Below are positions 31,544-35,419 of a stretch of DNA of 35,419 nt, piece after piece (within the stretch, counting starts at the first letter, position 1; every line of letters begins with the position of its first letter). A program made the position numbers and the translations under genes. The stretch is from Rhodoferax sp. (GTDB taxonomy: Bacteria > Pseudomonadota > Gammaproteobacteria > Burkholderiales > Burkholderiaceae_C): positions 1 through 35,419 of the forward strand of contig NZ_JAQTMS010000052.1 in assembly GCF_028714215.1 (NCBI RefSeq), written 5' to 3'. Below the pieces are notes generated by a model. The model did not search any database. It saw nothing but the letters and a program-made list of their open reading frames with translations, and was not told the origin of the DNA.

Positions 31544-33981
31544 CAGAAGCTGGTGCTCAAGCTGACGCCGACGCTGCGCGGTTGGGTCACCGTGACCTGT
31601 TCCAGATTGCCCGTCAGATGGGTGGCGCTCAATAAGCCGCGCTGGTCGGTCAGGTTGCGCACATAAGCGGCCAGACTGAAGCGGCCCAACTCGATGCCGG
31701 CCTGCAGGTCGAGCGACGAATAGGCCGGCATCTTGAAGCTGGGCAGCATGGCGCTGCCCGGGTAGCCGGCGTCGCGTTCGCCGACGTGCCGGACGGTGAC
31801 GCCCAGGTAGCTGGGGTGCGCGGCAACGTTGAAGTTGTAGCTGGCCCCCAGGCTGCCCGAAAAGCGGGCACTGTTGGGCAGGCGCGTACCGGAAGCGGCC
31901 AGGCCTGGTGCGTCGCTGCGCAGCCGGGCGTCGAGGGTGGTGGCTGCGGCGCTCAGGCGCAGCGCGGGAAGCGGCGACCAGTTGAGCGCCAACTCGCTGC
32001 CGCGCACACGCGCGTCGCCGGCATTGACGATGGATCCAAAACCCCCGATCACCACCACCTGCTGCAGGTTGCTCCACTCGATGTCAAACAGCGCGGCCTG
32101 CAACGACAGCGTCTTGTCCAGCAGATCTGCCTTGTAGCCCAGCTCGTAGCTCCATAGCGAGTCGGATTGGAAACTGGGTGGCACCGGCGACAGCCCCGTG
32201 CTCAAGGGCACGCCGTTCGGGCCACCCGGGCGGTAGCCGCTGGCGGCGCGGAAGTACACATTGCTGGTCGGCGCCAGCGCATATTGCGCGGTGGCCAGGT
32301 AAGTGGTACTGGAATCCTCGGAACTACCACCCAGCACCGACGGCTGTCCCAGCAACAAGCCGGAAGCGCTCTGGCTCACGGTTTGACTGTTGCGTGCGAC
32401 GCGCGCCCCCGCCGTCAGCGACAGCAAGCGTGTGGCGTGCCAGGTCAGGTCGCCGTACAGCGCCTGTTCCAGGTAGGTGCTGGGAACCGAACCGGTCAGC
32501 AGGTTGGCGCCACTCAGAGCACCGCCGAAGCCGGCATCGACGGTCTGCTCATGAGCGCCGCGCTCGCGACTGAAAAACGCGCCGGCCAGCCATTCGAGCT
32601 GGTTGCTGGCGCGTGAGGTCAAGCGGAACTCCTGGCTGATTCTGTCCTGCTTGAAGGAATCGTCGGCCCAGGTCGAGACCGCCGGCAGGCCATTGGCATT
32701 GAGCAAGGGCACATAAACCGGACTGGCATCGATCACACTGTGGTCCTTGACCTCTTGCGACGAGGTGATCGAGTTCAGGCGAGCCCAGCCGAGGTCGTAC
32801 TCAAGGTCCAGCCCATACAGCGTTAGCCGGTTGCTGACCGGATCGGCCACCGTTCGCCGGCGGCTCAGGTCACCCTCGATCGGCTGACCGGTGCCGAGGT
32901 CCATGTCCACCATGCCGTGCCCGTCGCGCTGAAGATTCTGCGTTGTGGCCGAGAGGCGCACCGACAGCTTGGAGGTTGGCGTCACCAGCAGCGAGAGGCG
33001 CAAGCCCTTGGTGTCGCCAGCGTTGATGGCGTCCCCCGCGGCCGCGCCGACGGCCTTGTAATAGCCCGCCACCTGGTCCTGGAACGCCGCCACGCGCAAA
33101 CCCGCGACATCCTGCTTGAGCGGCACGTTGAGAACCGCGCTGACGGTGGCGTTGTTGCCGCCGCCGCGCACCGACGAAGTGCCCAGCGTCACCTTGCCCG
33201 AGAATTCGCCGGTGTCGGGTTCCGTGGTCACGTACTTGAGCAGGCCGCCCATGGCACCGGCGCCGTACAAGGTACCCTGCGGGCCGCGCAGGATTTCGAT
33301 GTGGTGCAAATCCAGCAGGCCCATGTCGAGTGCCGTCGTTGAGCCGCCGGCGGTGGCACTGCTGGAGCCGACCGGAACGTCGTCCACATACACCCCGACA
33401 GTGGCAACGGTTTGCTGGTTTCCGGTGGTGACACCGCGCATGCTGAGTCCACCCCGCGTGCCGCCGTAGCTGCTGAGGTTGACGCCGGGCTCGTCGGCGA
33501 TGTAGTCGGTCAGGGACTTGGCGCCGGCGCGCTCCAGCGCTTCGCCGCTGCGGGCCGAGACCTGCATCGGCACTTCACGGGCCGGCTCGTGGCGGCGGGA
33601 AGCCGTCACCACGACCGAACTCAAATTGGCCGGCGGCTGATCGGTGCGCTCCGATTTGAGCGCGTCCGGTGGCGCCACATAGATCACCATGGCACCGTCG
33701 GCGTCGCGCCGGATTTTGAGCTTGGTCCCTTCCAGCAGACGCGCCAGGGCTTCCTCCGGCGTTGCCGCGCCCTTGGCGCCCTTGGTCGAGAGACCCTTGA
33801 CATCGTCGACCTTGTACAGCAGTTGCGCCTGCGACTGTGCAATGAAAGTGTCCAACGCCGTCTTCAGGTCGCCGGCAGCCACATCGAAGTTGCGCGTCTG
33901 CGCTTGCGCATAGAGCGCGGCCAGCATGCAGCACGCCATCATCAGACTCCGAAGAAATCTGCCTTGCTTATCCCACATCAT
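31543..33981 (-). CDS. TonB-dependent outer-membrane receptor with STN signalling domain
   Basis: 812 residues. Signal peptide about 1-28 ending AQAQ; an STN domain follows at about 31-102 (FDVAAGDLKTALDTFIAQS, then LLYKVDDVKGLSTKGAKG), the part that touches a FecR-type protein in the periplasm. A TonB-box-like SSVVVTA lies at 121-127, then the plug (LTDYIADEPGVNLSSYGG, VYVDDVPVG, IEILRGPQGTLYGAGAMGGLLKYVT) and a 22-strand barrel ending in Phe (SLSTSF). The ATG pair at 33979-33981 follows GGAGGT. With the sigma and FecR genes just upstream, this is a transducer receptor: ligand binding should switch on its own operon. The ligand is unknown and need not be an iron complex, given the hydrolase genes downstream. 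Confidence 0.95.
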   Translation of the reverse strand: MMWDKQGRFLRSLMMACCMLAALYAQAQTRNFDVAAGDLKTALDTFIAQSQAQLLYKVDDVKGLSTKGAKGAATPEEALARLLEGTKLKIRRDADGAMVIYVAPPDALKSERTDQPPANLSSVVVTASRRHEPAREVPMQVSARSGEALERAGAKSLTDYIADEPGVNLSSYGGTRGGLSMRGVTTGNQQTVATVGVYVDDVPVGSSSATAGGSTTALDMGLLDLHHIEILRGPQGTLYGAGAMGGLLKYVTTEPDTGEFSGKVTLGTSSVRGGGNNATVSAVLNVPLKQDVAGLRVAAFQDQVAGYYKAVGAAAGDAINAGDTKGLRLSLLVTPTSKLSVRLSATTQNLQRDGHGMVDMDLGTGQPIEGDLSRRRTVADPVSNRLTLYGLDLEYDLGWARLNSITSSQEVKDHSVIDASPVYVPLLNANGLPAVSTWADDSFKQDRISQEFRLTSRASNQLEWLAGAFFSRERGAHEQTVDAGFGGALSGANLLTGSVPSTYLEQALYGDLTWHATRLLSLTAGARVARNSQTVSQSASGLLLGQPSVLGGSSEDSSTTYLATAQYALAPTSNVYFRAASGYRPGGPNGVPLSTGLSPVPPSFQSDSLWSYELGYKADLLDKTLSLQAALFDIEWSNLQQVVVIGGFGSIVNAGDARVRGSELALNWSPLPALRLSAAATTLDARLRSDAPGLAASGTRLPNSARFSGSLGASYNFNVAAHPSYLGVTVRHVGERDAGYPGSAMLPSFKMPAYSSLDLQAGIELGRFSLAAYVRNLTDQRGLLSATHLTGNLEQVTVTQPRSVGVSLSTSF

Positions 33982-34019
33982 CCGTCACCTCCGGTTCGGC
34001 GCAACATGCGCTGCCTACT

Positions 34020-34025
34020 GAGACG
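34020..34025 (-). promoter_or_regulatory. Candidate ECF sigma -10 element for the receptor operon
   Basis: In the 70-base gap between FecR and the receptor, the minus strand reads CGTCTCAGTAGG, with CGTC in the form often seen at -10 of ECF-dependent promoters. Start would fall about 30 bases before the receptor ATG. I could not place a convincing -35 block, so this is a suggestion only. Confidence 0.25.
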
Positions 34026-34051
34026 AGCGGGCTGTCACGATCCGGTAATGT

Positions 34052-35017
34052 TCACTTCGAAATTTTTATTTCGTCCGCGCTTTCACTCACCACCAGGCCG
34101 AAGCCATCGTGCAGCAGCCGCGCGAAGCCGCGCACGTTGCTGGCGGCGAAACTGCCGCCGACGCGCAGTTGCGCCAGCGCCGGCTCGGCAATCACCAATT
34201 GCTGCCGGTTGTAGCGATTGAACTCTTCGGCCGCCTGCGCCAGCGTGATCTGATCGAACACCAGCTTGCCCTGGCGCCAGCTCAATTCGTTGGCCACCTG
34301 CTCGGCGCTCTTGGCAAGCACCAGAATCTGGCCGGCCTCGGCCACCACCACGTCATTGCGGGTGGCGATGACGGGTTTGGGCGCTTGCGGCGCCGCTCTG
34401 TTGGAGCCGATCTGGACCCGCCCCTCTTCCACCACCACATCGACCTGGTCGCCATGCCGGTGCACCGAGAACCGGGTGCCCAGCACCGTGATCCGGCGCT
34501 CACCGGCCAGCACCACGAACGGCCGGGTGGGCTCATGGGCCACGTCGAAATAGGCCTCGCCGCGGTCCAGCCAGACGGTACGCTGGCGGTCGCTGATCGC
34601 GGTATGCACCTGGCTGTTGGTGTTCAGGGTCAGGCGCGAGCCATCCGACAAGGAGACCTCTCCGCGCACGCCAATTTCGGTGCTGTAGCGATCGCCCTCG
34701 CCGCCGCCCGGCCAAAACCATGAGGCGGCCCCCAGCACCAGCGCCAGCAGCACGCCGGCGGCGACCCGGTGCAGGGAGTAGCGCGGCAGTGCAAAGCGCG
34801 CTGCCGCGGCCCGATCGGGTGGCGCCGGCGTGCGCAGCGCATTCAGACGATCGGCCCGCTGCCAGGCCGCCAACAGCCGCAGGTAGGCCACCCGATGCGC
34901 CGTCGAAGCAGCCAGCCAGGCGTCCAGTTCCTGCTCGTGCTGCTGACTCCAGTCGCCCCGGTCGCGCTGCGCCAGCCACTGGGCGGCGCGTTCCTCTATG
35001 CGTTGTGCTTCACTCAT
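34052..35017 (-). CDS. FecR-family anti-sigma factor / signal transducer
   Basis: 321 residues. The cytoplasmic N-terminal domain (about 1-80) has the family pattern AAQWLAQRDRGDWSQQHEQELDAWLAAS followed by HRVAYLRLLAAW, which binds the sigma factor. One membrane helix lies at about 85-102. The periplasmic part contains the FecR domain (TEIGVRGEVSLSDGSRLTLN, DRGEAYFDVAHEPTRPFVV, ITVLGTRFSV) and a C-terminal STN-contacting end (LSWRQGKLVFDQITLAQAAEEFNRY). Its start overlaps the sigma stop (ATGA). It relays receptor occupancy across the inner membrane to the ECF sigma factor. Confidence 0.95.
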   Translation of the reverse strand: MSEAQRIEERAAQWLAQRDRGDWSQQHEQELDAWLAASTAHRVAYLRLLAAWQRADRLNALRTPAPPDRAAAARFALPRYSLHRVAAGVLLALVLGAASWFWPGGGEGDRYSTEIGVRGEVSLSDGSRLTLNTNSQVHTAISDRQRTVWLDRGEAYFDVAHEPTRPFVVLAGERRITVLGTRFSVHRHGDQVDVVVEEGRVQIGSNRAAPQAPKPVIATRNDVVVAEAGQILVLAKSAEQVANELSWRQGKLVFDQITLAQAAEEFNRYNRQQLVIAEPALAQLRVGGSFAASNVRGFARLLHDGFGLVVSESADEIKISK

Positions 35018-35419
35018 GATGTTCGGCTCTTCTTGTCAAGCGCCGCGCCAAAAGCCTTGGTCCTGAGCATGACCCCCCTGGCGAACAGCGCGTCGGCCAA
35101 CGCCCGCACCCCTTTTGACACCTGCCGCTCCACCGTGTCCTCGGTAATGCCCAGTTGCGCGGCCACATCGCGTTGCGAATAGCCGTCTATCTTGCGCAAC
35201 TCGACCACGCGGCGGCAGCGCGGCGGCAGTTCGTCCAGCGCCGTCTGCAGCATGCGCAGCTCGCCGCGGCCAGCGGCATGACGCTCCGGCGTCAGCTCTT
35301 CCACCGAGGTATCGAGCGCCTCCAGATCGGCCACCGTCTCGATCGAGACGATCTGCGCCCGGCGCGCCCGGTCGATCAGCAGATTCCTGGCGGTGGCAAA
35401 AAGAAAGGGCTTGACCGCG
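35014..35419 (-). CDS. FecI-like ECF sigma factor, N-terminus cut by window end
   Basis: The last 134 or so codons are present; the frame is open to the right edge (first full codon at 35418). The visible start VKPFLFATARNLLIDRARR is the end of sigma region 2, followed by a linker and region 4 (ALDELPPRCRRVVELRKIDGYSQRDVAAQLGITEDTVERQVSKG) with its helix-turn-helix that reads the -35 element. This is the FecI-type subgroup that partners FecR and TonB transducer receptors. It overlaps FecR by four bases. A shorter GTG start at 35334 would cut into region 2 and is not the real start. Confidence 0.93.
   Translation of the reverse strand, partial: AVKPFLFATARNLLIDRARRAQIVSIETVADLEALDTSVEELTPERHAAGRGELRMLQTALDELPPRCRRVVELRKIDGYSQRDVAAQLGITEDTVERQVSKGVRALADALFARGVMLRTKAFGAALDKKSRTS

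Noticed and set aside
31544..32077. N-terminal extension of the MFS reading frame to 651 codons
   Set aside because: The extra part is a frame-shifted shadow of the receptor's C-terminus; the MFS start at 31543 overlaps the receptor stop, the usual coupling in this operon.
1..35419. CRISPR arrays, insertion sequences, toxin-antitoxin pairs or phage defence genes
   Set aside because: I saw no regularly spaced repeats, transposases, terminal repeats or known defence domains on either strand.

Overview
The window is about 35.4 kb of GC-rich, densely packed DNA. It is most likely from a betaproteobacterium of the order Burkholderiales. The main clues are a Bug-family (tripartite tricarboxylate transporter type) binding protein, a FecI/FecR/TonB receptor unit, the codon use, and the general style of the catabolic clusters. 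I see no phage, insertion sequence, CRISPR array or rRNA. One tRNA gene, tRNA-Gly(CCC), is present.

Layout. (1) Positions 1-5189, plus strand: the tail of a class III aminotransferase, a complete PotABCD-type ABC importer (ATPase, binding protein, two permeases) and an SDR oxidoreductase, probably one amine or amino-compound uptake and oxidation unit. An aldo/keto reductase follows at 5263-6243. (2) Positions 6332-7388: tRNA-Gly, a small universal stress protein and a convergent NTF2/SnoaL-like protein. (3) Positions 7482-14000: a hydroxy-acid / sugar-acid catabolic island. A LysR regulator diverges from a 3-hydroxyacyl-CoA-dehydrogenase-family enzyme that overlaps a beta-keto acid cleavage enzyme (BKACE). 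An IlvD/Edd dehydratase plus FCD-type GntR regulator diverges from the Bug binding protein across a palindromic site. (4) Positions 14122-18603: an ABC-2 ATPase and a giant ABC permease fused to an M1-like zinc peptidase. (5) Positions 18622-24942: type I 3-dehydroquinate dehydratase, a TPR membrane protein with a Gly-rich tail, and an RND efflux adaptor/pump pair with no outer-membrane channel gene. (6) Positions 24975-35419, minus strand: ten genes in one direction with gaps of 70 bases or less and many ATGA/GTGA-type overlaps: ECF sigma factor (cut by the window end), FecR, TonB-dependent receptor with an STN signalling domain, Spinster-like MFS transporter, class C beta-lactamase/D-aminopeptidase-like hydrolase, M81 (MlrC-like) metallopeptidase, alpha/beta hydrolase, and two GNAT acetyltransferases.

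Block 6 is the most interesting part. It combines a ligand-sensing outer-membrane receptor and an inner-membrane carrier with a serine peptidase and a metallopeptidase of the same broad families as MlrB, MlrC and MlrD of microcystin breakdown. I read it as a self-inducing system that senses, imports and dismantles an unusual peptide, perhaps cyclic or containing D- or beta-amino acids. The gene families and layout are visible in the sequence. The substrate is inference.
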